NCBI RefSeq assembly: GCF_000002985.6
Contig: NC_003279.8
Span: 7,812,001-7,876,000, forward strand
Direction: 5' to 3'
From: Caenorhabditis elegans
Lineage: Eukaryota; Nematoda; Chromadorea; Rhabditida; Rhabditidae
Length of the DNA stretch: 64,000 nt
Below, piece after piece: positions 11,801 to 24,712 of this stretch (position 1 is the first letter of the stretch; the number at the start of each line of letters is the position of its first letter). A program made the position numbers and the translations under genes. The notes under the pieces are model-generated. The model ran no database searches. It worked only from the letters and a program-made list of their open reading frames with translations, and had not been told where the DNA came from.

Positions 11801-14240
11801 CCTTTGTTTTCCCTTATTTCTCATGGTATTGTTTAACTTCAAGCTAATCCGGCAATTTCAAAGTAAATTCCTCATTTACTCTATTCCAAAAATAACCAAT
11901 TACTTGTTTTCTCTTCGGAATATGAAATTTCATGAGAGAATTATTTCAAAAAAATTCTTCTCAGCTGTCGAACTATGCTTGCCTGCCAAAGAAAATATCC
12001 TTCGAGATTACATCGAACGATACCTTAACCACGCCCATGGCAAATTTCTCGAAGAATTAGCAAGCATGTCTAAATCAACTGGCCGCAACAACACTATCCC
12101 ACCGAATATGATTAACACGTTTAAAAAGAATCAACCGAAGAATTATGAGTACTACGATTCATTACTTCAAGGTATTATTCAAGAGTTGAACAAATTGAAT
12201 GTTCCTGAGAAATGGAATTCTCAAACTTGGGCGAAATACATGAAGGTTTGATTCATTTTCAAAGATTCTTGTAAATGAAATGATTTAGGTATATCTCGAA
12301 GCTCGCGGAATCGTTGATCTGATGCCTGCGATGGTTGCATTCAAATACATGGAAAAAGCTATTGGGAAATTGAATGAAAGTCATTCAGAGACAGTCGAAT
12401 ACAGCACCTTCATCAAAGACCATGATACTTTGAAACAAACAATTCAATCCGTTGAACCAGAAATTGTTCTACGTCTCAAGAATACACTCACCAATCAGTT
12501 CCACGTGGCTCCTGAATCTCGAGTTATTATTTTCGTAACACAAAGAAGCACCGCTCAACGTGTCAGTGATTTCTTGAACGAATCTAAAGTTTTAGATCAA
12601 TTTGGTAATTATGGTGAACAAATGGTTGGATATGTTCTCGGAACAAACAAACAGGGCGCTGTACAGCAGACTTCACAAGAACAACAATTGACACTTGATA
12701 AATTCAACAATGGAAGACTTAAAGTAATTGTGGCAACGTCAGTTGTTGAAGAAGGTCTCGATGTTACTGCATGTAATCTTATTATCAAGTACAACTGTTC
12801 ATCAGGATCAGCCATTCAACTTGTTCAACAAAGAGGTCGTGCACGTGCCAAAAACTCTCGTTCTGTGCTTTTATCAGTGAAGAGTAGTATCAATGAAACC
12901 GAGACTAACGCGTTAATCTCTGAAAAGTATATGAGACTTTGTGTGAAGAAGATCACAGAGAATGGCGAGAAACAATTGGCTGCAGAAGTGAAACGAGTCG
13001 CTGAACTAAATGCGGCTGAAAGGAAACGAAATCTGGAAGAGCAACTCAATTTGAGATTACGACATGAGAATAAGATTTATAAATTGATGTGCAGCAATTG
13101 TTCAAAAGAGTTCTGCAAGAGTATTTATATCAAAAAAGTGTTCTCGAATTACATGGTGTTCGATCCAAGTGTATGGAGATTTTTGCATGTTGAATCGGTA
13201 CGTTTGATGAATGCTCAAAAACCGGAGCCGGCTTGTCGAAAATATAATTTTAATGAATTTTGTAAGATTATACTCGTAGACCAGGGCTGTAAAACCATTT
13301 TCCCAAAAAACCGAAACCTAAAATTTCTCAAAAAAAAAGACAATTAAAAAAATTTCTGTCACTAAAAAATCGTTTTAAAGTAAAAAAATCGCTTTATTCA
13401 TCTGAAATTAACTTATTCAGGTTGAAACATTTATAAAGTGCTTAAAAATTACCTGGAAGTGTCGAATTGCCGATTATCAAATTGCTGAATTTCCGAACTT
13501 TGCTTTCCGACAATTGACTTTCAGGCTATTTTTGTGCAATTTCCAGATGTTTCAAGTAAATGTTTTTTTCAGCTAAGCCGACTTCTGTTTATCATAGAAA
13601 CGCAATTTGTGATTGTGAAAAATTGAATTTTTTCAGAAGCGAAAGGTGAGTAAGTACTTGAGTGAGGACAATCAACCACTCAGTGATATCAAATGCTTCC
13701 ATTGCAAGTTGGATGTTGGAAGAGCTTACAAAATAAGGTAATTGAAATTTAATTTATTTAAAAGTCGTTTCTTATAAAACAACATTTCTACAGAGGAACC
13801 TATTTGCCGCAACTCAGTGTCAAGGCGTTGACATTTGTTCAAGAATCAGACTATTCCTCGATGACAAAAGCAAAATGGTCGGATGTGGAACAGGATCTGT
13901 TTTATATTTCAGAAGCAATCGAGGATGACTTTGTAAGATTTTGGTCACTTGATTATTTAAAAATTGTACGAATTTACAGAGAATCATGTTGAATGCGCTC
14001 TCCGATACTGAAGAAAATATCGAAAAGAAGATTGTTCTTGATTTGGACTCACGACAACACAATAAGCAACTCGAGATGAAGAGATTGTAAGTGTGCTCTG
14101 GATTGTGATTCCTTTTCTGTTTAACACTTTCGAAGCTCAAAAAATACGGATAAACTCTCTATTATCATAATAATGCTTTCATTTTCAGCCATATTCAACA
14201 AGAACCACCAACGAAGGGAGTTGCACCAGAAGCTCAATGA
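8843..14240 (+). CDS. drh-3: DRH-3, Dicer-related RIG-I-like helicase
   Basis: Fifteen exons: 8843-8940, 9000-9173, 9427-9502, 9550-9631, 9677-10201, 10389-10514, 10561-10742, 10824-11005, 11203-11528, 11965-12245, 12289-13197, 13637-13737, 13794-13932, 13980-14086, 14189-14240. Together they give 1119 aa. The N-terminal ~350 aa are nematode-specific. The SF2 helicase core has Walker A APTGSGKT at ~392-399, the DEVH box at ~505-508, TAS at ~537, VVEEGLDV and motif VI QQRGRAR at ~864-870. Two C-x2-C pairs (~952/955 and ~1007/1010) form the zinc site of a RIG-I-type C-terminal domain. Known role: a core part of the RdRP modules that make secondary and endogenous siRNAs (22G-RNAs), needed in the germline. 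It appears complete, with no lost helicase motif. It lies downstream of two same-strand genes and may share a precursor with them. Confidence 0.97.
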
Positions 14241-14490
14241 TCATCTCAAGGATTTCCAACTTGTACGAGAATTCAATTTTTCTTAATCTTTTTTGTTATT
14301 TTAATATCATTCATCGTGTTCTATTTACCGAGCAATTTTCATTCGATCTCTTGAATAATATAAAGCTCTATTTAGTTTTATTTTTTTAATTGATCTTTCA
14401 ATTTTTCTTCCAACAATTTGACTGTAAATTAACAAATGACAAAAAATGGAATGATTTATTAATTTAAATCAATTTCTAGAACATCTATTC

Positions 14491-17400
14491 CTAATCATCT
14501 TGTCCTTTAAGATTGTAAACCGTAATTGCCTCTTCTAGCAGCTTAACACAAGCAGTATGATTAAAATGTTTAGCATCATCCAATGGAGTTCTATCATATC
14601 TATCACATGGATTCGGATCCTCTTGCCATTTACTCAATACGTATTCCAATGTGACAACGTCTCCTTCAGCAGCAGCCACGTGTAAAACTGTTCGATCATC
14701 ATAATCTTTGCAATGAATATCATGTCCCATCAAAAGGAATCGTTTAATTGCAGCAATATCACCCAATTTTGTAGCATACATGAAACGATTCTGACCGTCA
14801 TGATCATCTTTCAATTGACGACGAGGATCGATTTTCTTATTATCCGAGTAGATCTGAATTGGGATTATTATGGTTTAAGTAGAAAATGCTAATTTTTAAC
14901 CAAATATATTATTCGGGATGCAGAGAAAAGTTCGTTTGGTAATCTACGTGGAAAGGCGATCCACGGACAATTGAAAACATTCCGCCCCCGAGCAATGGGT
15001 CTCGTTAGGAATTTGGCGGAATAAAAAAATAAAAATTCTACAACAAATTAAAAAATTTGACAAAATCGGCAAAACTAAATAAATGTTGCATACGGTTTTG
15101 CCGCCAAATACCTAACGAGACCCATGGTTCGGGGGCGGAGCATTTTCATTTTGCCATGGAGCGCGTTTCCAGGTCGATTTCTAAAGGAGATTCTCTCTGC
15201 GCCCCCACCATAAGATATTTCGAAAGAAAACTCAAATAAATTAACTTTAGAATTTTCTATTTTGAGATAACTTACCAGACTATCATAATTATGGAAGTTA
15301 TACTTTTGTACGAGCTGTTCTGCAAACTTGACACCTCGAACCGTGTTTCCAAGTTTATCAAGTCGTGGACTGTACAAGGCAATACCCATCACATTCGGAA
15401 TCACAATAATCATATCTCCAGATACTCCTGATTTGGCTGGAAGACCTACGTGGAAAGCGAACTGCCCCGACCAATCGTACATTCCACAAGAGTACATCAA
15501 TGAGAGAGTATCACGGCAAGCACTGAAGAACATGATAGTTTAATGAAACAAAAAAGTAGATCTTCCAGCAATAAACTAAAGTTTCAATACTTGTAAATTT
15601 ATCAATAAGTTAAAGTAGAAACTAGATCTTTCAAGCAGGCACAAAATCGCCTGCTTACCTACAAGGCAGGCCTAATCTGCCACGGCTGTGCCTAGAAGGG
15701 AAGATGGTCTCAAACGCAAAAAATGCAGACCTCATGTCTACCGTGTACCTACAGGCATTTGTACCTTCCTTAAACCTGCCTAACTTTATGCCTACCTACC
15801 TAATGTTTTCATGGATACGAAATAATATCAGGAATTGTATCAAACCAACCGATTATTCACAATTCGTTCTCCATTCATCGGATTGACACCTCCATTTGCC
15901 AATGTTGCAGCCATCACAGCCAATGAATCACAGTTTGTTTCAATAGAACAAATTTGAAAATAGAGATCAAGAGTGTCTTGTAAATTTAAATCTTTTGGAA
16001 AAACTTTGTGTTCTCTCATGTAGTACGATAATGCGTAGTTTCGATCAGCTGTTTCCCGTTCGGACAAGAAAACAGAATTATCAAATCCAATGTAGCCACT
16101 GCCAACGAATTTTCGGCATGCGTGGATCATCTGAAAATCCAGTAAAAATATAAACGGTTATGTACGAAGACACTTTTTCAGGAAGCATTGGTTTTCTATT
16201 TTGATTTTTCATTCTGTTTTTGAGGTTCCTAAATTAAATTTGAACCTAGGATTTATTTTGAAACTGTAAAGATATTGAGCTTTGAGCCTAAGTTGGTAGA
16301 ACGTTGAAAAAAATTGGAAGCATATAAATGGCGGGAAAGTTTTGGATTACTGTAGTGGTACGGTAAGGGAACGATAGTAAACTATAGTAGACTAAACAGT
16401 TACATATATCTGGAGCAGACAACAAATATCGATAGAGCATAATACATACCAGAAAAACATGAATAACTCACAAAATCAAATCGATCAGCAAGTGGTAGTT
16501 TGTTCTTGAGAAGTGAAGCGACTACAATGGCACCAGCATTGATGAGTGGATTGTGTGGCTTTTCTGAAAAAATAACAAAATAAATAATCAAACGAAACTA
16601 GAACTTGTAAAATCACTAGTTTAACAACAAAAAGCAGTTCAATTTTCAGCAGATTTCGTGTTTCAGTCATTCTTACTAGGCCTCGGATTTTCGTGTCGAA
16701 TTTGAAAAGATGGAAGATTGCCAGACTGTTCAAACGACTTTGAAATCTCCATGAAATCTAAAGATTACTACTACAAACTTTGCAAGCTAGGTATCTATAA
16801 TTTCTTCTAAATTCTCCAAGTTTCTTAGAATCTCAGAAAACGTTTTGTTTCTCTAAAAATTTCAAAAATTCAATAACTACTACATTTTGAATAGTTTCAA
16901 ATTGAACATGTTCTAGTGTTAAAGAAAATTTCCCACATTGGATAAATTTTTAAAAACTATCATAAAAAACAGTGAAAAACAATTTTACACTAAAAATTCA
17001 AAGCATTTGAAAAATTCATTTTGTTTTCGGGTAATATCTGCTTACTTTTGAAAAATAAAGATAAAACTCACTATTGTGATCAAGACTAATATCATTAAAA
17101 AGTCTTCCAGAAGGTTCTTGTCCAACATGTGCATGAAGTTCTTCAGGTCCAATATCATCATGAACTAAAGCATATGTAAATGGTTTTGATACACTTTGCA
17201 AGCAGAATGGTTTCAATGCATCACCCCACATTTTCCGTTGTCCATCAATTGTACACACAGACATTGCCCAACTATCCGGTGCAACTCTTGATAATTGTGG
17301 AATATACGTGGCAAGATCACCCTCATTATGCGAACGAACATCTTCAAATATTTCTCCCATATCAGACACAAATCGTTCCCAATCAGGAATAATCATTTGC

Positions 17401-19526
17401 TTTTTGAGAGCTTTTGTTACAACTCCGATGCTGGATCCAATGTATCGTTTGAATGTATCTTTTTCCAAATAAATATGTTGAGTTCCCCAAACAAAATCAT
17501 CGAGAAGATCAGCATCTTTTATATTTTGAATCATTTTGTCAATTCGAGGATCATCTTTTCGAATTCCGCTTTCTAGAAGTGCCTGTGAAAAATTTAATTA
17601 TTAATATTACGTACAGTTGTAGGAGCATTACAGAAAATATATTTAAAAGAAAAAAATTGCCTATTTTAAAACCTTGCCTAATAATGAGTTTTGTTTCCTA
17701 AAAAATTGACATCGTGACAACTGGTGAGATTGCTACGGCTTCTATGGATCTGATGAAAAAAGAAACTTGACGACACTAAAACGTACCTTGAAAAACCTTG
17801 GCAAGTAGACTTTTCCTGTAGTTTCATCTTTATAGAGATCAAATAACAGCTCCTGCTGATGATTTCCACACATATCGTAAGACATCGATCGGCACACTTT
17901 CACATCACTTATTACCGTATTCACTCGATAGAAGCTGCAACAAATTTGATTTTTATAGACATTTTTGAGATTTTCCGTTTTTTTTCTCTTTTAAAAAATT
18001 TTTCTTTTAAAACAAACTTTTAAGTTTGGATGACATTTGCACGTGCTGGCACAAGCAGTGTAAAACTTGGTCGATATATTCGTTTTTATATAAAAATTTT
18101 TATAAGTAGTTGAAATACTTATCTACACGTTTATCTACTTCTGGGGGTATTTATTGCAAGAGAGTGAATCGAGTAATCGTTTTTCTAATTAGAAACCTTT
18201 CCCTCTTCTCACTCTCGTTTTGCAATTTCCTCCTTTTCTCCTCTAGAAATTCATTTCAATTGCAAATAGCATCTACTGCAATAAACTATTACAACTCTCC
18301 AAGTACATTTTCACACTTTTTCATGCACAACCCAATGCTCTTCTCTAAATACATCTCCCGACTCCAGAAAACTCTTATGTCTCTGTCAAAAAGTAATCCA
18401 AAAAGCCCTTTTGTTCGGTGCCCACCAATCGCTTTCTATTCTCAAAAAAGCCATTACGTGTCTCCACTAGTACCACGAGAGGGATAGGCTCTCAAAGAAA
18501 AATGACAGAGTATGTGATTGTTGGAAGATGAATAATAAGCTTTTTTTACGAGGACTAAAAAATTATACATCTTCTGAAGAGGAACCATGAATTTACATAA
18601 ACTGACGTATGTTTTGGAATAGGACAGGTCGGAAAGTAGTGTATATGTTCTATTAATAAATTATAATGAAAAAAGAAAATCTCATGTAAAATCTCATGAA
18701 AACCAAGAAACGGGTGGAGAAACGGGGGTGAGGTTTTTGTGTTCGTCGTTTTTTTATGTACTTATTTTTGAACATTTTCAAAAACTCGAGCAATTTTCAG
18801 CTGAAAAAATGTCGAAGTTGTGGTTAAAAAAATTGTTCTAGATATTTTGGCATATTTTAGTTTTTCTTTCAACTTGCTTACACTTATCAAAATTTCGTTA
18901 GTTTTTAACAGAGTAGAAAGCAATATTAAACCACATTTAAATAAAGGGAAATTTGGCGAACTTTACATGTGAAATGTAAAAGCTCACGAAAAAGAGAATC
19001 TCAAGTTTCATTATTAATCGGTTGAGTGGAGTGGAAGTAAGGCAAAAAGTCATGTGAATTCTCTTAGACACTTTTTTATCTGAGAAGATGTGCAAAAGTA
19101 GAAAAAACACATATTCGCATAAAATGAGAGACTTAGACAGATAAATCGAGAGTCTGAGAGAGAACGCAGTTAAACTGAGTTATAGTTGAGCTTTTAGTGA
19201 CATTTTGAAATAGATTTTAAAATAGCCCTTATTAAATAAGTTGAAAGTATTTTTGACATAGAAGTGCAAATCATTGGTATGATTAAATGATTCAAATTTG
19301 TGTTAAGCATTATCACTACACTTTTCAATAACTTATATTTTGTACTTTAAAATTAAAAGCTCCCAATTGGCTTCAAAAAATTGCAAATGTATTATTAATT
19401 GGGTTGAACACCTCACCTGGGTTTTGTAAAAGCAACAACCGTCGGAGTTCTAGGCTTCTCCGACGGTCCAGGCTGATCCTTGAGCTCGTCGGAAAGCTCT
19501 TCGTCTTCTTTTTCTTTATTATCCAT
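14491..19526 (-). CDS. glna-3: Glutaminase, kidney-type (GLS family)
   Basis: Seven minus-strand exons: 19526-19417, 17934-17787, 17582-17072, 16563-16472, 16130-15850, 15522-15276, 14853-14491, giving 583 aa. The enzyme hydrolyses glutamine to glutamate and ammonia. The serine beta-lactamase-like fold is clear. The catalytic S-x-x-K is in QSVSKP. It is followed by [22 protein letters not shown], the [15 protein letters not shown] segment, [16 protein letters not shown] and [19 protein letters not shown]. The last exon carries two or three ankyrin repeats ([15 protein letters not shown]..., [13 protein letters not shown]..., [10 protein letters not shown]...), as in mammalian GLS. The N-terminus is acidic and not a classic mitochondrial presequence. 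Introns 1 (1.48 kb) and 6 (contains a palindromic repeat) are the longest. I assigned glna-3 from synteny; the worm paralogues would need alignment to separate. Confidence 0.95.
14949..15172. repeat. Palindromic MITE in glna-3 intron 6
   Basis: The arms are inverted. The left arm (about 14949-15020) has CCGCCCCCGAGCAATGGGTC then TCGTTAGGAATTTGGCGG. The right arm (about 15098-15172) has the complement, ending in GAGCGCGTTTCCA. The short loop is AT-rich. A single-arm relative lies at 41205-41303 in a taf-5 intron. The TGGGTCTCG core is shared with other repeats in this window. Confidence 0.8.
17935..19416 (-). other. glna-3 first intron
   Basis: A 1.48-kb AT-rich intron. Part of it (18110-18490) has a long pyrimidine-rich plus strand with an open frame that I regard as chance. 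I see no exon or repeat that I can support. First introns of this length in worms often hold enhancers, but that is inference. Confidence 0.4.
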
Positions 19527-20949
19527 TTTTACTCGATAAAAACCCAGAAATCTGAGTAATTTCGGAAGTGTCCACGACGACGACAAAACGGCGAATAAAA
19601 TGAAAGTGGGAAAAAATAGAATGAGAGAAAAGAGTGGGGGACTCGGCGAGCAAACACGGCCAAGTAGGCGGAGACAAGACGGCGGACGTCGACGTGGAAG
19701 AAGTAGAAAGATTCAGATGAAGAAGGTCAAGATGTAGAAACTCATCGAATGCATTGGATGGGTAGGGAGATACTAAGAAGAAGCTCTATTCAAGCACTGA
19801 ATTATTTAGCTTTTCATCGTCGTTCTACTTCTCTGTTTATGTTGTGACAACTCCTAATTTGTCTTGGCTTCTTGATGTCTAGCGACTTTAGAAACTTGAA
19901 GTAATGAAGGTATCTAGAAAATATCAAGTCTGATGTCTTATTCAGGCTAGGTCTAGTAGAATTTAAAAAAAGGGTAAGCCGTGTTAGAAAGAGCCCTGAA
20001 GTTCTCGCTTTAAGAACATAATGAACACTAGAACTATACTGTATATTTAATTTCCGTTGTCTGTGAGTTTAAAGGGAAGCGCATTAATGCGAAAAGGTCT
20101 TGCCGCGCATTCAGCATTCATTCTGAAAATTCCCTCATCATTTTTTTCTGATTGAAAAAAAACTAGAAAAAACCATAATAAATAAAATAAGGAAGGGAAC
20201 AATAAAAATGTATCTATTACTAATAATTTCCAAAAAAGTAAGCTCGCGGCGAGACCCAAGAAAATTGTTAAAAGAAAGCAAAATGCATAGTAGATAGAAA
20301 TTATTTTTTTTTACTCATAAATATGGTTTTCGTCGTAGAAAAACCTAAATTTATTTTTCAAACCCATAAATTCACTTACTGTTTTCCGAATGATTTGTGC
20401 GAGTTGAAAATGATTCTTGAGATCATTTTATGATTACTAGTAGAGAATAGTGTTTAAAAAAATCGAACCGCCTGAAAACTCGAATGTTTTAACAAAATAC
20501 AAGCATTTTTCACGGCTTACCACTTGGCGCAAAATCTTACTCTCGATTGTTTGTTCAAGTAGAAATGAAATTTTTTCGTCTTATCATTTCCAGGACACGT
20601 GGGAGGAAGTACGTCTTTCATTTTTTTTGTCACGGCGGAAACACAGCTGTTCCAAGTTTCTCGTCATTTCAATGTCTAGTTGCACATTTTGATCTTCGTT
20701 TTTTCGAGTTATAAGAAAACATTTTTTGTTCCGAAAAAAATTATAAAATGTCTGATATTAATATGAAAAAATTTGGAAACAATAACAGTGGGGTTATCGG
20801 AACATGTCGAGAAGCGAACAAATAATATAAGAGATGTATCGAGAAACGAATACGGGAGCGAAAAAAATGTAGGGGAATCGGATGAAAGATATTTAGTGAA
20901 TGTTACAAGTGTTGGAAATGAGACATTCAGAAATTGGATTGTGGCTCCT
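19527..20949. promoter_or_regulatory. glna-3 upstream region, no gene
   Basis: 1.4 kb between the glna-3 start (-) and the stop of the 638-aa gene (-). It should contain the glna-3 promoter and the 3'UTR of the 638-aa gene. The 100 bp upstream of the glna-3 ATG are richer in GC (CGACGACGACAAAACGGCG near 19574). A motif related to the repeat core (CTCGCGGCGAGACCC) is at about 20242-20256. The plus-strand frame from 20773, antisense to the last exon of the 638-aa gene, is not supported by splice signals. Confidence 0.45.
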
Positions 20950-23281
20950 TCAACGCCAAGCATCGGTTCTTGTAGACAGAATGTCTCTGATCCATATTTT
21001 CTCTCTGCTCCAGAACCTAGATGGCACATCAATCAGCAACATTCCTCGAAATTCGAGTTGGGTGGAATGCGGAAAGGTTGGTGCAACCACCATCTGAAAA
21101 TTAACTTGCTGATTGATAACTTTTTGCTGCCTTTTTACCTCAAAGTTGCTTGCTTTGGACACTTCGAAAGACCCCAACAATGCTTTCTTGATGACAATGT
21201 CCGCTTTGATGCTCTGCGAGTGGAATGTCACATCAGCAGTTCCCTAAATTGATTGGTGATACATTTTTGTGGTTCTCAGAAACTCACAGTTTGCTTGAAA
21301 ACGGCATCATCCACCAAGAAGGCATCCTCTGGGAATGTGCTCCTCTTGGTGTTCATTTCCGTTATCACCGTGATTTGATCAACACGGAACTTGCGGTCTT
21401 CGAACGATGCTTGGAAAATCACAATCTGAATAATTGTTAATCTGGTTTTGAACAACACAAAATTCCTACATCAAGTTGCTTATCCCAGCAAGTGTACTTC
21501 TTCAAAGCAATTCGAGCCGATCCACTGATAACGTCCATCAATCCAAGTGAATCATTCCAAATGAACCAACTTCTCTCGCTTGTCTGATCTTCGCGCCCAA
21601 TTGGATGAACAAGCATTCCACGTCCTTTAATACTGATTTTGTTTGGAGCAGGAAGCTTTGCAGAAATGATACAATTTGGATGCCCAAAGAAACGAAACTG
21701 AAATTTCAATGTTTGAAAATTAAAATTTCGTATTATAACTAACTCCTCCATATTCGCCTGGATTAATGACCATGAAGTAGACATAATCTTTTGTATCTGC
21801 GCGGGTGTCCGGAATTCTAATATGACCGAGACGTGATGAGTACACGTGAAGCATTTTGGGATCCGATTGACTATCTCTCTGGATCATTCCCTCTGCTAAG
21901 AAGGGATACGTTGCCTTGAACTTGGTGCGTACATTGCTCTCAAAGCTAAAAAATCGTGTTCTATTAAAATAATAATTCATTAGGACAACTCACTAAGCGT
22001 CTGTAACATTTTTCAGCTCTGTGTTATCCATATTGATAAGAATATCTGTCGCCAAATTGCAGTACTCTGTTTGGTTCATTTGTTGAAATGCTTGGACGGT
22101 AGACGAGGAAGATGTACCACCTTGTTGACCAGTTTCTGATGATTCCCATAGAGTACCCATTGAATTCGGAATGACACGAGAATTCTAAAAAATGAATTTA
22201 ATTTAAATCCCATTTTCTTAATTTTTTTAAACCATTTGCTGTTGATCAAACTGATTTGATGTTCCTTGATTCATACTAAGTTCATTCAACTCTCGCCGGA
22301 GAAGTTCTTCCCTCTCTTGGGAACGTAGACGAGCAGTTAATTCAGTGAACATGTTAGGAAAAACCGTTTGACCCGGAAGATATGGAAGATCAATGTTTTC
22401 AATACTCTTTCCGCTGGCAATGAATGGTATTGTTTTATTTGGATCGATGACGTCATTGTTTTGAGAAATGTTAATAGCAGCATCATTTGACTCAGAAAGC
22501 CATGTACTTTGTTCAATTTGTTCTGCTGGAATCAATACACTTGGACGCTGCAACTAAAAAATTTTGAGAGAACTGCAAAGCTCTAATTTACCGGGAACTG
22601 ATGACGCTGGACCATTTCAAAAACCCCATCGAGATCAGCGTTCAACTCGGAAGACGGAACTTCACCCTGATTGTTGGCTCCATGATGAATATTTAAGTTG
22701 TTCACTTCTCTTATAATTTCAGCTGGAGCTTCATCCACTTTAGGCTGAACTGAACCGAGTTTGCGTGTCTGTCAATAAAATTCATTAAACGGGAATTAAA
22801 AGTTAAAACCAACCAGGACAGGAATTGATTGAGATGAAAGACGACGTTGTGATGAAGCTGCCAAAGTGGAACTGGAAGGAACAAGCGCAGTATCTAAGGC
22901 TGGGACAGATTCGGAATTCGACAATTCTTGGATTGGGAGAAGCCTTTGTGTGAACGAGTTTCTCACTCCAGCAACTTGACTACTAGTGGGCACCTCTGAC
23001 GATGTAAATGATTGAATTTCCTGTCGAAGAGATTGAGGTGGTACTTCACTTGAGCGAACCATGTTCTGGAAACATATTTTATCAATCAGAATATGAAAAC
23101 AAAGTAAAACCGTTTGCGCGATTTGCTGAGGAACAGAAGTACTGGTTGGTAGAACTGCTTCACCAGAGAGTACAGGTGGAGGAAGCGGCTGGGATAAATC
23201 TGAAAATCGACTTGAAACTTAGGTCATTAAAAGTTTCCACAAACCTCTCTGATTACCAGCGAGATATCGCTGAGGATTCAT
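20950..23281 (-). CDS. Unrecognised 638-aa protein
   Basis: Ten minus-strand exons join in frame: 23281-23257, 23199-23111, 23065-22814, 22768-22592, 22553-22233, 22184-21994, 21945-21744, 21697-21470, 21425-21288, 21243-20950 (stop TGA). I do not recognise the family. Residues 1-~185 are Ser/Gln/Pro-rich and probably disordered. Residues ~190-300 include a charged helix RLRSQEREELLRRELNEL. From ~360 to the end there appears to be a compact, mainly beta domain. It includes FRFFGHPNCIISAKLPAPNK, RSWFIWNDSLGLMDVISGSA and TADVTFHSQS. There is no signal peptide or transmembrane segment. The gene is divergent from gras-1, with 545 bp between the starts. It may be nematode-specific. Confidence 0.82.
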
Positions 23282-23826
23282 ACAGAAATTCCTCGTAAAC
23301 TCATTTACTTGTGCTATATATTCAGCATAAGAATCATTCATCGCGAATGATCCTTATTTTGACAAAAATCAAGGGAATTTTCACAAAAGTAGGAAAAGTA
23401 TTTAGGAACGAGTTTTCGAAAGCTGAAATTTCGAAAGCGTGTCATGTGTTTGCGTGTTTCAGTAAATACCGTAACCTTCATATATTTCAACAACAAATAA
23501 GAAAAGGTGCGCACGCGCTAGTCATTTGTTTGGTCTTTTAGTCGTTTATTTTTTTGCATGATGATTGTGTTTTAGTCACTTTTTACTTAAGTTTAATAAT
23601 TTTATATGCTTTCTTCTAAAGTTATTACCGAATTTCCCATTATAAACTTTGCGCGTCGAATCTGGCGCTTGCGTACATGTTTCTCGTCTCTAGCTTTTCC
23701 TTTCATCTTCTCACCAATTTTACAACTTATCGACTTTGTTTCGAGTCTTGTGTTGTTTAAACATTTAAAAAACTCTAAAAACATGTTTTTTTGTTTAATA
23801 TATGTTATTTCAGAGTTTCTGCTTTT
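23282..23826. promoter_or_regulatory. Divergent promoter region upstream of gras-1
   Basis: 545 bp separating the divergently transcribed 638-aa gene (-) and gras-1 (+). It includes GCGCACGCGC near 23509 and GCGCGTCGAATC near 23651 in otherwise AT-rich DNA. A TATTTCAG acceptor at about 23806-23813, 13 nt before the gras-1 ATG, is the likely trans-splice site. No gene is seen. Confidence 0.45.
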
Positions 23827-24712
23827 ATGGATCACATCGACGCTCATAGTGCGGTTTCCACGAGTTCGAGCTCTTCAAAATATGATACGCCGGATGACAA
23901 TATTTCTGAACAGCGACTATTGTGTGACGCAAAAGTAATTATTTGATTCTCCATTGAAGAACAACCATAATATTCGTTACTACAGGAAGAATATCCACTG
24001 AATGATTATCTTTTCGATGGGATCAATCAAGAATCCGCACAACGGAGCCTTCTTCTATGTCGTCAAACATTTGAAACTTCCTTTGGCTTTGCTCTCCAAT
24101 CATATGTATTCAAAAGAACATCTTCAAACAGTTACGAAAGAATAACTTATGTGGATTACGTGTCGGCTGATAGCCCAGCTGATCGCTGCGGGATAACACG
24201 AGGTATTCAATCATTTAATTCAGCTTTTCCTGCCAACTACTGCAATTTTAGGCGACATGGTCATTGCTGTCAATGAAAAAAGCGTCGTCACTGCCTCCCA
24301 TGCAGAAATCGTCGAATCAATTGCTCAGTGTCTTCAAGTCAGTCTCGTTCTGGTCTTCAAAGATGTAGCAAGAATCGTGGAATTGAGCATGCGGTCGATT
24401 CAGTTACGATTCATGCTCGATGCAAAAATTAGAGAATTGAGGATGCTCGAAAAGACGGAAGAAGATTTGCAAGCATTATATGACGATGAACGTAAGTCGA
24501 GTTTACGGTTATTATTTTGATTATTTGTAACAATTTTAGATGGCAATGAGGAGGAAGACGAATCACTTGAAAGCACGCTTTACGAACTTGATGAGGAGCT
24601 AAAAAATGTACAAAATCCACAAGAAAAGGAAGCAAACGGCACTGATTATCGCCATCTCATTCGCATCAACAGTAGCACGTCTGTTGGAACTCCCCAAGTC
24701 ACGCGTCTCTAG
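23827..24712 (+). CDS. gras-1: GRAS-1, GRASP/Tamalin-type PDZ protein
   Basis: Four exons: 23827-23934, 23986-24202, 24252-24491, 24540-24712, giving 245 aa. A short Ser-rich N-terminus is followed by one PDZ domain (~50-150). Its carboxylate loop is in [12 protein letters not shown], and its C-terminal half has [20 protein letters not shown] then [10 protein letters not shown] coiled coil follows (~165-215, [19 protein letters not shown], then [11 protein letters not shown]). This PDZ plus coiled-coil layout matches the GRASP (Tamalin)/CYTIP scaffold family. I recall the C. elegans gene of this place and size as gras-1, implicated in early meiotic chromosome pairing. The function is from memory of the literature; the domains are seen in the sequence. 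Confidence 0.9.

Noticed and set aside
20773-21252. Plus-strand frame of 159 codons antisense to the last exon of the 638-aa gene
   Set aside because: It overlaps a well-spliced minus-strand exon. Its own start region lacks an acceptor, and the peptide shows no recognisable domain.
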